NCBI GenBank assembly: GCA_032251315.1
Contig: JAVVEE010000011.1
Span: 1-43,569, forward strand
Length of the DNA stretch: 43,569 nt
Source: LH-M37 sp032251315
GTDB taxonomy: Bacteria > Pseudomonadota > Gammaproteobacteria > SZUA-229
Direction of reading: 5' to 3'
Part shown: one piece after another, positions 25,964 to 35,288 of the stretch
How the letters are laid out: each line of letters opens with the position of its first letter
How positions within the stretch are numbered: the first letter of the stretch is position 1
Notes under the pieces: generated by a model
Seen by the model: only the letters and a program-made list of their open reading frames with translations
Databases searched by the model: none
Told to the model about the DNA's origin: nothing
Made by a program: the position numbers and the translations under genes

Positions 25964-27016
25964 ATGAAAATCGAATGGGAAAAATTTCTGGAAAATGCAG
26001 GCGCTGAATTTGTCGACGAAAAAGTCGATTCATTTGGCAATCCGGCGCAGGAGCGCCGCATTATTCATACCGGCAATACAATTTGTGACCTGTCACACTA
26101 CGGCCTCATTTCGGCTTACGGTGAAGACGCGGTGAATTTTCTTCAGGGCCAGTTCACCAATGACATTGCCCAGGTGGATGAATCGCACAGTCAGCTCAGC
26201 GCTTACTGCAACCCCAAAGGGCGGATGATCGCCAACTTCAGGATTTTCAAACGCGACGACACGCTTTACCTGTCCCTGCCCTACCCGCTGCTCGAAACGG
26301 TATTGAATCGATTACGCATGTACGTCATGCGCTCCAAAGTAACCCTGCAGGACGCCAGTGATGCACTGATGCGATTTGGCCTGAACGGCCCCCAGGCTGA
26401 AAAACAGTTAATAGACATAACCGGCATCGTGCCGACGGAAATTAATCAGGCGGTGCAGTACAACGGCTATACCATCATTCGCATTCCCGGCAGCGAGGCG
26501 CGTTATGAAATTTACGGACTGCTGGATGCAGTCACCCGGCTATGGCAAAACCTTGATGTTGATGCCGCACCGGTCGGCGCACACATCTGGGAGCTGCTCA
26601 ACATTCAGGCCGGCATCCCTGTCATTGTCTCCGAAACTTCCGAAGCGTTCGTACCGCAGATGGCCAACATGTCATCGCTGGGTGCAATCAATTTCAAGAA
26701 GGGTTGTTATACCGGACAGGAGATCGTCGCGCGTATGCATTATCTGGGCAAACTCAAGAAACGCATGTATCGCATTGCCTTTGAAAACCATAAAGCGCCC
26801 AAACCCGGCGATGCCATTTTCACTGAAAACACCACCGCAGGCAGCGGCACCGGCACAATCGTCAGCGTCGAACAGGCCGACGAAGGCTGCTATGAAGCAC
26901 TCGCCGTCATCCAGATCGCCAATGCCGAGAACCAGCCTTTAAGGCTGTATAACGCCTCCGGACCGCTGATCAAAATTCTGGAATTGCCCTACGCTTTTGA
27001 CAATGCCGAAGCATAG
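25964..27016 (+). CDS. ygfZ: YgfZ/GcvT-fold folate-binding protein
   Basis: A 350-residue protein of the YgfZ family. It has the glycine-cleavage T-protein fold and the signature KKGCYTGQEIVARMHYLGKL, which includes the conserved cysteine. YgfZ uses tetrahydrofolate to support assembly or repair of certain [4Fe-4S] enzymes. The start is ATG at 25964 (MKIEWEKFLE); an opening at 25847 would run through the divergent promoter region. It is divergent from the sdh operon, itself rich in Fe-S clusters, and converges on lysS. Confidence 0.93.
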   Translation: MKIEWEKFLENAGAEFVDEKVDSFGNPAQERRIIHTGNTICDLSHYGLISAYGEDAVNFLQGQFTNDIAQVDESHSQLSAYCNPKGRMIANFRIFKRDDTLYLSLPYPLLETVLNRLRMYVMRSKVTLQDASDALMRFGLNGPQAEKQLIDITGIVPTEINQAVQYNGYTIIRIPGSEARYEIYGLLDAVTRLWQNLDVDAAPVGAHIWELLNIQAGIPVIVSETSEAFVPQMANMSSLGAINFKKGCYTGQEIVARMHYLGKLKKRMYRIAFENHKAPKPGDAIFTENTTAGSGTGTIVSVEQADEGCYEALAVIQIANAENQPLRLYNASGPLIKILELPYAFDNAEA

Positions 27017-27052
27017 TTCGTTGGGGTTCGTGACTCACCGCCAACCTACGAA
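27017..27052. repeat. Palindromic CGTTGG...CCAACCTACG element between convergent genes
   Basis: TTCGTTGG (27017-27024) pairs with CCAA...CGAA (27041-27052) apart from a 4-base bulge. The element fills nearly the whole 43-bp gap between the ygfZ and lysS stop codons. The minus strand reads TTCGTAGGTTGGCGGTGAG, like a GTAGGTTGG...CCAACG repeat that I recall as common between genes in Gammaproteobacteria. It may act as a two-way terminator, though the T runs are short. Confidence 0.55.
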
Positions 27053-27059
27053 CTATCTT

Positions 27060-28568
27060 TTACTCCTGCCGCATATGCGGAAACAGAATCACATCACGAA
27101 TCGAAGGTGAGTCGGTCAGCAGCATAATAAGCCGGTCGATGCCGATGCCTTCACCGGCAGTGGGTGGCAGACCGTACTCCAGGGCGCGGACATAATCCGC
27201 ATCATAATGCATGGCCTCTTCATCGCCGGCGTCTTTCTCATCCACCTGTTTCTGGAAGCGCTCAGCCTGATCGACGGGATCATTAAGCTCGGAGAAGCCA
27301 TTGGCAATCTCACGTCCGCCCACAAAGAATTCAAAGCGTTCGGTGACGAAGGGATTGCTGTCACTGCGTCGCGCCAACGGTGAGACTTCGGTCGGATATT
27401 CTGTAATAAAAGTCGGCTCCATGAGAAGGTGCTCAACCGTTTTCTCAAAAATTTCGATCTGAATTTTACCCAGCCCGAAACCTTCCTTAACGGGGATACC
27501 CATGGACTCGGCGATTTTTCGAGCCGAGCTTATCTCGGATAAATCTTCGGCTTTAATATCAGCATTGTATTTCAGAATAGAGTCGAACACCGACAGGCGG
27601 GCGAAAGGTTTGCCGAAATGGTACTCCTCGCCCTGATAGGTGACAGTCGATGTGCCCAGCGCATGTTCGGCCAGCCGCCTGAGAAGGTCTTCGGTCAGAT
27701 CCATCAGGTCTTTGTAATCTGCATAGGCCTGATAAAACTCGATCATGGTGAACTCAGGATTATGCCGCGTCGAAACGCCTTCATTTCGGAAGTTGCGATT
27801 GATTTCATACACCCGTTCAAAACCGCCGACCACCAGACGCTTCAAATACAGCTCCGGTGCGATACGCATAAACATGGGCAGGCCCAGCGCATTGTGAAAC
27901 GTCTCAAAAGGCTTGGCAGCGGCACCGCCGGGAATGATCTGCATCATCGGCGTCTCCACTTCCATGAAGCCATGGCCATCAAAATAATTACGGATGAAGG
28001 CGATGATTTTGGTACGCTGGCGGAAGGTCTCCATGACCTCCTGGTTCATAATCAGATCAAGATAGCGCTGCCGATAACGCATTTCGGTATCGGTTAAACC
28101 ATGAAACTTACCCGGCAGTGGTCGCAGTGATTTTGTTAGCAGGCGTACGTCGTCGACCTTGACTGAAAGCTCGCCGGTTTTGGTTTTAAACATCACCCCT
28201 TCGGCGCCGATTAAATCGCCCACATCCCATTTTTTGAAGCCTTCGTTATAAACCCCTTCAGGCAGATTATCGCGTTGCAGAAAAAGCTGAATCTGTCCGG
28301 ACATATCCTGCAGCTTGGTAAAGCTCGCCTTGCCCATGACCCGTTTCGCCATCATCCGCCCGGCAATCGATACCCGCTGACCCAAAGCTTCGAGTTCTTC
28401 TACGCTTTTCTCGCCGTAATGCAGATGCAACTCGGCGGACATGGAATCACGCCTGAAGTCATTGGGAAAAGCGTTGCCGATTTCACGCAAATCATCCAGT
28501 TTTTCCCGACGCTGGGTAATCAGTTTATTTTCGTCTTCCGGCGTTAACTCTGCTGTTTCATCATTCAT
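27060..28568 (-). CDS. lysS: Lysyl-tRNA synthetase (class II)
   Basis: A 502-residue class II synthetase that charges tRNA-Lys. It has an N-terminal OB-fold anticodon domain (about 60-150) and the class II core with motif 2 (NRNFRNEGVSTRHNPEFTM) and motif 3 (GEGIGIDRLIMLL). Size is normal. It starts 5 bp after prfB, forming the prfB-lysS pair seen in E. coli and many relatives. Confidence 0.97.
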   Translation of the reverse strand: MNDETAELTPEDENKLITQRREKLDDLREIGNAFPNDFRRDSMSAELHLHYGEKSVEELEALGQRVSIAGRMMAKRVMGKASFTKLQDMSGQIQLFLQRDNLPEGVYNEGFKKWDVGDLIGAEGVMFKTKTGELSVKVDDVRLLTKSLRPLPGKFHGLTDTEMRYRQRYLDLIMNQEVMETFRQRTKIIAFIRNYFDGHGFMEVETPMMQIIPGGAAAKPFETFHNALGLPMFMRIAPELYLKRLVVGGFERVYEINRNFRNEGVSTRHNPEFTMIEFYQAYADYKDLMDLTEDLLRRLAEHALGTSTVTYQGEEYHFGKPFARLSVFDSILKYNADIKAEDLSEISSARKIAESMGIPVKEGFGLGKIQIEIFEKTVEHLLMEPTFITEYPTEVSPLARRSDSNPFVTERFEFFVGGREIANGFSELNDPVDQAERFQKQVDEKDAGDEEAMHYDADYVRALEYGLPPTAGEGIGIDRLIMLLTDSPSIRDVILFPHMRQE

Positions 28569-28573
28569 GTTTT

Positions 28574-29669
28574 TTATAAACCGCTCTTTAAACTAGCTTC
28601 GATAAATTGATCGATATCGCCGTCGAGGACGGCCTGTGTATTTCCTGTTTCAACATTGGTGCGAAGATCTTTGATTCTGGACTGATCGAGTACGTAAGAG
28701 CGAATCTGACTGCCCCAGCCTATGTCCGATTTTGAATCTTCAACCACTTTCTGATCAGCATTGCGTTTGTGCATTTCGATTTCATAAAGCTTGGCTTTCA
28801 GCTGCTGCATGGCGGTGGCCTTGTTTTTGTGTTGCGAGCGGTCATTCTGACACTGCACCACGGCACCGGTCGGGTTATGGGTAATGCGTACCGCCGACTC
28901 GGTTCTGTTGACGTGCTGACCACCCGCGCCACTGGCACGATAAACATCGATGCGCAAATCGGCCGGGTTGATGTCTATCTCGATATCGTCATCAATTTCA
29001 GGTGAAACAAACACCGAGGCAAAAGAGGTATGGCGGCGATTGCCTGAATCGAAGGGCGACTTTCGCACTAAACGGTGCACCCCGGTTTCGGTGCGCAGTC
29101 GCCCGAAGACATAATCACCTTCAAAACGAATGGTCGCGCTCTTGATGCCCGCAACATCACCCGGCGAAGCTTCCATCAGTTCGGTTTTAAAGCCGTGGGC
29201 TTCACCCCAGCGCAAATACATGCGCAGTAACATTTCAGCCCAGTCCTGTGCTTCAGTGCCGCCCGAGCCGGATTGAATATCCAGAAAGGCATTACTGGCA
29301 TCCATTTCCCCGGAAAACATCCGGCGGAATTCAAGTTCCTCAACCTGCTTTACATACTGCTGCAAGTCCTGGTTAACCGCCTCAACGCTCTCCTCATCGT
29401 TTTCCTCCGCCGCCATTTCCAGCAGGTCGCGGGCATCATTGAGACCATCGTCCAGCTCTTCCAGGGTGAGTACAATTTTTTCCAGCCGGGCTCGATCCTG
29501 CCCTAGCTGCTGCGCACGCTCGGGATCATCCCAGACATCAGACTGTTCGAGTTCACGACTGACCTCTTCCAGCTCTTCTTTGCGCAGATCAAAGTCAAAG
29601 ATACCCCCTCAGCGACTGGGAGCGCTGCTTGAGATCATCAATAAGGTTAAATATCGGGTTAACTTCCAT
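28574..29669 (-). CDS. prfB: Peptide chain release factor 2, with programmed +1 frameshift
   Basis: Release factor for UAA and UGA stop codons, 364 residues after frameshifting. The first 24 codons run from ATG at 29669 (MEVNPIFNLIDDLKQRSQSL) to an in-frame TGA at 29597-29595. Decoding then moves one base forward and continues from 29596 to 28574. The tripeptide SPF (VRKSPFDSGNR) reads the stop codon, and GGQ (SGAGGQHVNR) drives peptide release. Drawn without the shift it looks like a short frame plus a truncated gene from 29416, but it is intact. lysS follows 5 bp later. Confidence 0.96.
29594..29609 (-). promoter_or_regulatory. prfB programmed +1 frameshift site
   Basis: The minus strand reads AGGGGGTATCTTTGAC. 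The Shine-Dalgarno-like AGGGGG is three bases before CTT, which is followed by the TGA at codon 25 and then C. The ribosome slips from CUU to UUU and continues with GAC. Slippage rises when RF2 is scarce, so the protein controls its own level. The site matches the E. coli version at the AGGGGGUAUCUUUGAC core. Confidence 0.95.
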
Positions 29670-29777
29670 CTTGGTACGGACTCTGATTACGGCTGAATTT
29701 AAGGGGCGAATCTTACCTGATGAGGACTGCGATTGGCAGTGCTGAGACACAATCAGGATTAATTCCTCTGTACGTAT

Positions 29778-30473
29778 TTAACTGGCAGCTTTGGGTTTTC
29801 TGGCGACATTGTCGCGCAAATAGACCGGAATAGCCTGCGCCGCCGTAACCGCGCCGCCATGTTCATAGACGGGGACAGCCAGTCGGGCCACGGCTTCGGC
29901 CGAGGGGAAACATTCATCGAGCGAGACGATGCAGCGCTCGCCCAGCGCCGGCTTCATGGCCTCGGCGTAACTGCCCCAGCCCGTGCCCGCGGTGACCCAT
30001 TCGCCCTGTGCCGGAATCGGCGCCTGCGCCGGGGCCACCACACACTCCTCGCCCTGCAACACAATCTGCCCGGCCTGATTCTGCACATAGGCGCCCCAGT
30101 ACACCTCCCCCATGCGCGCATCGATGGCGGTCAGGACCTGAGTCTTTCCGGTTTCCTGCATGGCGACGTCGGCCATGGCCGCCAGACTGGACACCGGCAC
30201 GACCGGAATCGAATGCGCGAACGCGATGCCCTGCACCACGCCTGCGGCTACTCTCACTCCCATGAATGAACCGGGGCCGCGCGCAAAAGCGATCACGTCG
30301 ATGTCTTTCGAGCTGAGGCCGGCATCATTTAACAGGCGCTCGATCATGTTGAGAATCAGATGGGTGTGTTCCCGGGGCGCGACCTGATACTGCCGGCTAA
30401 TTTCGCCGTCGATGGATAACGCGGCCGAGCAGGCCTCGGTTGAAGTATCAACAGCCAGCAGTTTCAGACTCAC
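29778..30473 (-). CDS. tsaB: TsaB, tRNA t6A37 modification protein
   Basis: A 231-residue ASKHA-fold partner of TsaD; with TsaC and TsaE it makes N6-threonylcarbamoyladenosine at position 37 of ANN-decoding tRNAs. The N-terminal LLAVDTSTEACSAAL and FARGPGSFMGVRVAAG are family hallmarks. The start is GTG at 30473, with AGGAGG six bases upstream. It overlaps the end of the helicase gene by 26 bp, so translation is coupled. The longer frame to 30572 lies wholly inside the helicase gene and is rejected. Confidence 0.93.
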   Translation of the reverse strand: MSLKLLAVDTSTEACSAALSIDGEISRQYQVAPREHTHLILNMIERLLNDAGLSSKDIDVIAFARGPGSFMGVRVAAGVVQGIAFAHSIPVVPVSSLAAMADVAMQETGKTQVLTAIDARMGEVYWGAYVQNQAGQIVLQGEECVVAPAQAPIPAQGEWVTAGTGWGSYAEAMKPALGERCIVSLDECFPSAEAVARLAVPVYEHGGAVTAAQAIPVYLRDNVARKPKAAS

Positions 30474-32403
30474 CTTTGGCCTCCTGGTTTTTTTCGTTAA
30501 AGAAATTTTCCACATCGCTGATCTGCGTGGTTCGCCGCATCGGCGGCAGCCCCTTGAGAAAAACCCGGCCATACGCCTTGTTGCTCAAGCGTGGATCACC
30601 AATCACCACCACGCCGTGATCACTGACGTCGCGAATCAACCGGCCCACCCCCTGATTCAGGGCGATCACCGCACGCGGTACCTGGTATTCCATGAACGGC
30701 TGGCCGCCATTTTTCTTGATGGCATCGATGCGCGCCTGCATCACCGGATCGCCGGGCGAGGCAAACGGCAGCTTGTCAATCATCACGCAGGAGAGCGCGT
30801 CACCGCGCACATCCACCCCTTCCCAGAAACTCGAGGTGCCGAGAAGGATGGCATTACCCGCTTCGCGAAAACGTGCCAGCAGCTGATGTTTGGGCAGTTC
30901 GCCCTGAATGAAAATCGGATAGTGAACTTTATCGCGCAAAAATTCGACCGCCTCATTCATGGCCCGATAACTGGTGAACAGCAAAAAGGCGCTGCCGTTG
31001 CTGGCCTTTAATACCGGCAACACTTTTTCCAGCAGAGCATGGGTGTAGGAGAACGCGGAAGGCTCCGGCAGTTCCGTCGGCAGGTACAGCATACTTTGCT
31101 GCTGATAATCAAAAGGGCTGGCCCAGCTGCCGCTTTCGAACTTATCCAGGCCAAGCGCTTGCGAAAAGTGATTGAATTTTTTATTCACCTGCAGGGTTGC
31201 CGAAGTGAAAATCCAGGCGGCGGAAAAATTATCGGTATATTTTCTGAACAGATTAGCGACTTCAATCGGCGTTGAATGCAGCATGAAGCCCTTGCTGAAT
31301 GTTTCGTACCAGAGAATCGCATTCGCGGTCTCGGCAAGGTCATTATCATTTTTGAACAGCTCCAGGCGCTGACTCAACAGCAGGCAACGCTGATAACACT
31401 GATCAAGTCCGCGACTGCGTTCCGAGGCCAGCTCCAGCCTCACCGACAGATCGGAAAGCGCGGACGTCAGTTCTGCCAGTCCTTTGACCAGCGCCGGTTT
31501 GTGCTTGATGTTGGCCCATGCCTGGCGCTCCGAGGAATCACCCAGCACCAGACGAAAATCCTGCATGGCTCTGGTCAGCTGATCGGCGCAGTCTCTAATT
31601 TCCGCCATATCGGGGGCATCATTAACCTGTTCGGCAATGGCATCGGTGGCGAGCAAATTGAGCTGGCGGCTCGACAGCGTCTCGCCAAAATAGCGCGAGG
31701 CGATTTCATGCAGCTGGTGCGCCTCGTCAATCACAAAAGCATCCGCGCCGGGCAGCAGTTCGGCAAAACCCTCTTCTTTCAGGCTCATGTCGGCGAGCAG
31801 AAGATGGTGATTAATTACCAGTAGACTGGCTTCCTGAGCTTTTTTGCGCGCTTTGACAATAAAGCAATCGCTGTAGAAATCACAGTCGCTGCCCAGACAG
31901 TTATCCGCGGTCGAAGTCACCATCGGCCAGACAAAAGCGTCTTCCTGTATTGAGCTTAATTCGGAGACGTCACCGGTGGCCGTTTTACCCGACCATTGAT
32001 TAATTTCGGCCAGCTGGCTCTGCGTGGTTCTATTATTGAAGCCGAGGTGCGGTGCGATTTGCAGGCGGTGCAGGCAAAGGTAGTTTGCTCGGCCTTTGAG
32101 CAGGGCAATCTTGATCGGCACATCCAGCGCTTTCAAGACTCTGGGAATATCGGTGCGAAAAAGCTGGTCCTGTAGATGTTTGGTGCCGGTTGAAATAATC
32201 ACCTTTTTGCCCGAATTAATCGCCGGTACCAGATAGGCGAAGGTTTTGCCGATGCCGGTACCGGCCTCGGCCACCAGCACGCTTTTATTTTTTATGGCCT
32301 CTTCGATGGCATCGCTCAGGGAAAGCTGGTTATGCCTGACTTTATAGCCCTCAACGTGAACGCTGAAGACACCTTTGTCACCCAGATAATCAGAAGACTT
32401 CAT
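30448..32403 (-). CDS. yoaA: YoaA/DinG-family Fe-S helicase
   Basis: A 651-residue superfamily 2, XPD-like DNA helicase. The Walker A motif is AEAGTGIGKTF, and DEAH lies in VIDEAHQLHEI. The iron-sulfur domain includes C108-like CLHRL and the CLGSDCDFYSDC cluster. C-terminal helicase motifs include LGTSSFWEGVDVRGD and QGVGRLIRD. The length (651) is nearer YoaA (about 636) than DinG (about 716). YoaA helps repair replication damage together with HolC. Its ATG shares one base with the preceding lipoprotein stop (TAATG). Confidence 0.88.
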   Translation of the reverse strand: MKSSDYLGDKGVFSVHVEGYKVRHNQLSLSDAIEEAIKNKSVLVAEAGTGIGKTFAYLVPAINSGKKVIISTGTKHLQDQLFRTDIPRVLKALDVPIKIALLKGRANYLCLHRLQIAPHLGFNNRTTQSQLAEINQWSGKTATGDVSELSSIQEDAFVWPMVTSTADNCLGSDCDFYSDCFIVKARKKAQEASLLVINHHLLLADMSLKEEGFAELLPGADAFVIDEAHQLHEIASRYFGETLSSRQLNLLATDAIAEQVNDAPDMAEIRDCADQLTRAMQDFRLVLGDSSERQAWANIKHKPALVKGLAELTSALSDLSVRLELASERSRGLDQCYQRCLLLSQRLELFKNDNDLAETANAILWYETFSKGFMLHSTPIEVANLFRKYTDNFSAAWIFTSATLQVNKKFNHFSQALGLDKFESGSWASPFDYQQQSMLYLPTELPEPSAFSYTHALLEKVLPVLKASNGSAFLLFTSYRAMNEAVEFLRDKVHYPIFIQGELPKHQLLARFREAGNAILLGTSSFWEGVDVRGDALSCVMIDKLPFASPGDPVMQARIDAIKKNGGQPFMEYQVPRAVIALNQGVGRLIRDVSDHGVVVIGDPRLSNKAYGRVFLKGLPPMRRTTQISDVENFFNEKNQEAKGESETAGC

Positions 32404-32891
32404 TAGCGACCACCCAGGTTGGTGATCATTTTTTCCGCCTGCTGGATGATGTCGTTGTTGTGCAATAGCTCGCCTGCATTTTTGATGAAATGCCAGTTGA
32501 GCAGCGTCAGTTGATTGTTGTCGCGACTGTAACTGTTACTGCGCTGCGCCAGCTGGCGGGAGCGTTCGGCATCGCCGTTTTTTAATGCCATCCAGGCCAG
32601 ACGACTCCAGGCCTGGGCAAACTGGGGTTCGATACGCACCAGACGCTCAAGCTTGTCAGTGGCCTGCGCAAAGTTCTCCACCGCAATGAGATTGTCGGCC
32701 TGAGTCAGAAGTTGAGCCACCGCGCGATTTGAAGAAACAGAACGTCTTTCACTGTCCGACAAGCGCCATGCGCTGTGCGTAGAGGTTTCGATTATCTGCT
32801 GAGGTTCATCAGGCTGTTTCTGGTCAATGACCGCACAGGAGGCCAACAGTACGGCCATCAGGAAAATAAAAAATCGATACAAATTAGACAA
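32403..32891 (-). CDS. TPR lipoprotein, candidate PBP1b activator (LpoP-like)
   Basis: A 162-residue outer-membrane lipoprotein candidate. The signal peptide ends in the lipobox LASC with C19 as the lipidated residue; position +2 is Ala, so sorting to the outer membrane is expected. After a polar linker, residues of about 58-115 form TPR-like helices (ATDKLERLVRIEPQFAQAWS). It begins at a TTG 2 bp after mrcB, preceded by GGTGG. In Pseudomonas aeruginosa the PBP1b activator LpoP is a TPR lipoprotein encoded next to ponB/mrcB. The same layout here supports LpoP function by inference; sequence identity was not tested. Confidence 0.72.
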   Translation of the reverse strand: MSNLYRFFIFLMAVLLASCAVIDQKQPDEPQQIIETSTHSAWRLSDSERRSVSSNRAVAQLLTQADNLIAVENFAQATDKLERLVRIEPQFAQAWSRLAWMALKNGDAERSRQLAQRSNSYSRDNNQLTLLNWHFIKNAGELLHNNDIIQQAEKMITNLGGR

Positions 32892-32893
32892 AC

Positions 32894-35215
32894 TTAACCA
32901 CCAAATAAATTACGGAACCAGCCGGAGGGTGTGTCTTCAGAACACTCGGCTTTCAGCACCGGCTCGGAACCTTTAATGAAAGGCAATTCTATCGCATTTT
33001 CACAGCCTTTCCCCGACAGAAAACCGGATTCCTGATCAACCCAGGTCATGCTGACGTTAGCAGGCATCAGCACCTCGAATGATTTTGATGAAATAGAACT
33101 CATCAATTTTGACCAGATGCGCATCGCCCCCGAAGAGCCGGTCAGGCCGGTGCTGCTGTTGTCGTCGTAGCCCATCCAGACCACCGCCACTGCATCACCG
33201 GAAAAACCCGCGAACCAGCTGTCTCTTAAATCATCGGAAGTGCCGGTCTTGCCCGCCACCTTTATATCGAGATCATTCGCCAACTGTCTGGCGGTGCCCT
33301 GCTGCGCAATGCCCAGCATAGTGTGGTTGATCAGGGCAACCACATCAGGATCAACCTCGCGGGCGACATCCAGAGGGTAACGTTTCAGGGCCTGGCCCTC
33401 TTTATCCAGCACTGCAATCACGCTTCTCAACGGGCTGTGAAAACCGTTGGCGGCGAAAGTCTGGTAGATGGAGGCCACATCAAAGGGCGACATATCAACC
33501 GCGCCCAGAGTCATGGAGGGGTGCGGCGGCAGTGGGCTCTGATTACCTAACTGGCGAATGGTTTTTTCAATCTCACCCAGACCGACATCCAGACCGATTC
33601 TCACTGCCGGAATATTGTAGGACTTGAGCAAGGCTTCGTAGACCAGCACCTCTCCGTGGTATTCGAGGTCGTAGTTTTCAGGCTGCCAGATCTTTTTGTC
33701 ATCGCCCAGAATGCGCAGACGCGAATCATCAATTATGGTCGCCAGCGTATATTTACTGCTTTGCTTGAGGGCGGATAAATAGATCGCCGGCTTGATCAGT
33801 GAGCCGATATGGCGGCGAATATCCAGTGCCCGATTAAAACCGGGATAATCGGGCTGGCGATCACCGACAACAGCCAGCACTTCACCGTTATTGGGCGAGA
33901 CCACTATCGCAGCCGCTTGCAGCGTGTCGCTGCCGCCCAGCTGAGGCGTAACCTTGACGATGGCGTTTTCCAGCTGATGCTGAACATAGGGATCAAACGT
34001 GGTAAAAATACGCAAGCCCTCGGAATTAAGGTCTTCAGCGTCATAGGTACTTTGCAGCTGCCGCTTGACCAGATCAAGATAGGCCGGATAACGCTCACGC
34101 TTGACATGGTGCGTAGTTTCAACGGCTGCGTCGGTTAAGTTCCTGAATTGCTCGTCGCTTAGCACACCCTGTTCATGCACGGTTGCCAGCACAACATCCC
34201 TTCTTTGTTTCGCCCGCTCAGGATTTCTAACCGGATTATAATAGGAGGCGCCCTTAAGCATGCCCACCAGCAGGGCCGTTTCGGGCAGGCTCAGCTGCTG
34301 CAGGGGCTTGCCGAAATAGTACAGACTGGCCAGACCAAAGCCGTGAATCGCTCGCTCCTGATCCTGTCCGAGATAGATCTCATTGAGATAAGTTTCCAGA
34401 ATTTTCTGCTTACTGTAATGCAGTTCCAGCAGCACGGCCATGACCGCCTCATTGGCCTTACGCCACAGATTCTGGTTCGGCGTCAGAAACAGATTTTTCA
34501 CCAGCTGCTGGGTAATGGTACTGCCGCCCTGCACTGTTCGCCCGGCTTTTATATTGGCAACAAAAGCGCGTGCAATCGATTTCAAATCAACGCCAATATG
34601 CTGGAAGAATCGCCGATCTTCTATCAACACCAGCATTGCAATCAATTCAGCGGGAACCTCTTCCAGCCTGACCAGCTCCCGGTCCTCGCCATGGCGGGGA
34701 AAGATACCGGTCAGATAAGCGGGGTCAAATCTGACTAATGGAATGGGCTCAGCCGTGATCAGATCATCAAGACGAGCAATCTTGCCACCGGCAATTTCCA
34801 GGCGTATCGCCTGACTGTGCTCTTCACCATCCCAGTACTCGAAGCCACGGGTGACGATATCAAAACGACTGTAGGAGCGGTGAAACTGCCCCGGCTGCAA
34901 GGTACCACTGCTGTCGTCGCTATAATTGAGCGTTTCCAGTTCAACCAGCAACTGCTCCGGCTTCAGGCTCATGCCCTCATACAACTCCAGCGGCCGGGCA
35001 TAAACCCGGGCGGGTAATTGCCAGATTCGGCCCTCGAATTTGCTGATGATTTTTACATCAAGATACGCCAGATAGACCAGACCGACGACCAGAAACACCA
35101 GCAAGGCTTTTATATAGGGGCGACGAGGCCGGGTGGCTGTTTGTTTTGGACGAGCTTTACCCGCAACCGTTTTACGATTATTCGAGCGGGTTTTGTGTCT
35201 GGATTTTGTTCCCAT
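32894..35215 (-). CDS. mrcB: Penicillin-binding protein 1b (bifunctional)
   Basis: A 773-residue class A PBP that polymerises and cross-links peptidoglycan. It has a basic cytoplasmic tail, a membrane helix (34-53) and a UB2H-type region (VYARPLELYEGM). The GT51 domain follows (EDRRFFQHIGVD, GGSTITQQLVKNLFL). The transpeptidase has SLIK with the acylated Ser, SYN, and KTGT (VAGKTGTSDD). No Shine-Dalgarno precedes the ATG at 35215; the adjacent sequence is CCTCC. A TATAAT inside a palindrome lies 37 bp upstream. Confidence 0.95.
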   Translation of the reverse strand: MGTKSRHKTRSNNRKTVAGKARPKQTATRPRRPYIKALLVFLVVGLVYLAYLDVKIISKFEGRIWQLPARVYARPLELYEGMSLKPEQLLVELETLNYSDDSSGTLQPGQFHRSYSRFDIVTRGFEYWDGEEHSQAIRLEIAGGKIARLDDLITAEPIPLVRFDPAYLTGIFPRHGEDRELVRLEEVPAELIAMLVLIEDRRFFQHIGVDLKSIARAFVANIKAGRTVQGGSTITQQLVKNLFLTPNQNLWRKANEAVMAVLLELHYSKQKILETYLNEIYLGQDQERAIHGFGLASLYYFGKPLQQLSLPETALLVGMLKGASYYNPVRNPERAKQRRDVVLATVHEQGVLSDEQFRNLTDAAVETTHHVKRERYPAYLDLVKRQLQSTYDAEDLNSEGLRIFTTFDPYVQHQLENAIVKVTPQLGGSDTLQAAAIVVSPNNGEVLAVVGDRQPDYPGFNRALDIRRHIGSLIKPAIYLSALKQSSKYTLATIIDDSRLRILGDDKKIWQPENYDLEYHGEVLVYEALLKSYNIPAVRIGLDVGLGEIEKTIRQLGNQSPLPPHPSMTLGAVDMSPFDVASIYQTFAANGFHSPLRSVIAVLDKEGQALKRYPLDVAREVDPDVVALINHTMLGIAQQGTARQLANDLDIKVAGKTGTSDDLRDSWFAGFSGDAVAVVWMGYDDNSSTGLTGSSGAMRIWSKLMSSISSKSFEVLMPANVSMTWVDQESGFLSGKGCENAIELPFIKGSEPVLKAECSEDTPSGWFRNLFGG

Positions 35216-35240
35216 GGAGGCAAGTCATAACTGTCGATCA

Positions 35241-35266
35241 ATAAGGCTGCGATTATACAGCCTTAT
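35241..35266 (-). promoter_or_regulatory. Palindrome containing a perfect TATAAT upstream of mrcB
   Basis: Nine-base perfect arms ATAAGGCTG and CAGCCTTAT enclose CGATTATA. Read on the minus strand, a consensus TATAAT occupies 35257-35252, centred in the palindrome. The -35 region (AGGCAG at 17 bp) is poor, so an activator or a different spacing may apply. The arrangement looks like an operator over a -10 box for mrcB, whose ATG is 37 bp downstream. Confidence 0.45.
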
Positions 35267-35288
35267 CGGTCATGCTGCCTGATGAAGT

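Noticed and set aside
28574..29669. prfB as a frameshifted pseudogene
   Set aside because: The break is exactly at the conserved programmed frameshift signal, and both parts carry intact motifs.
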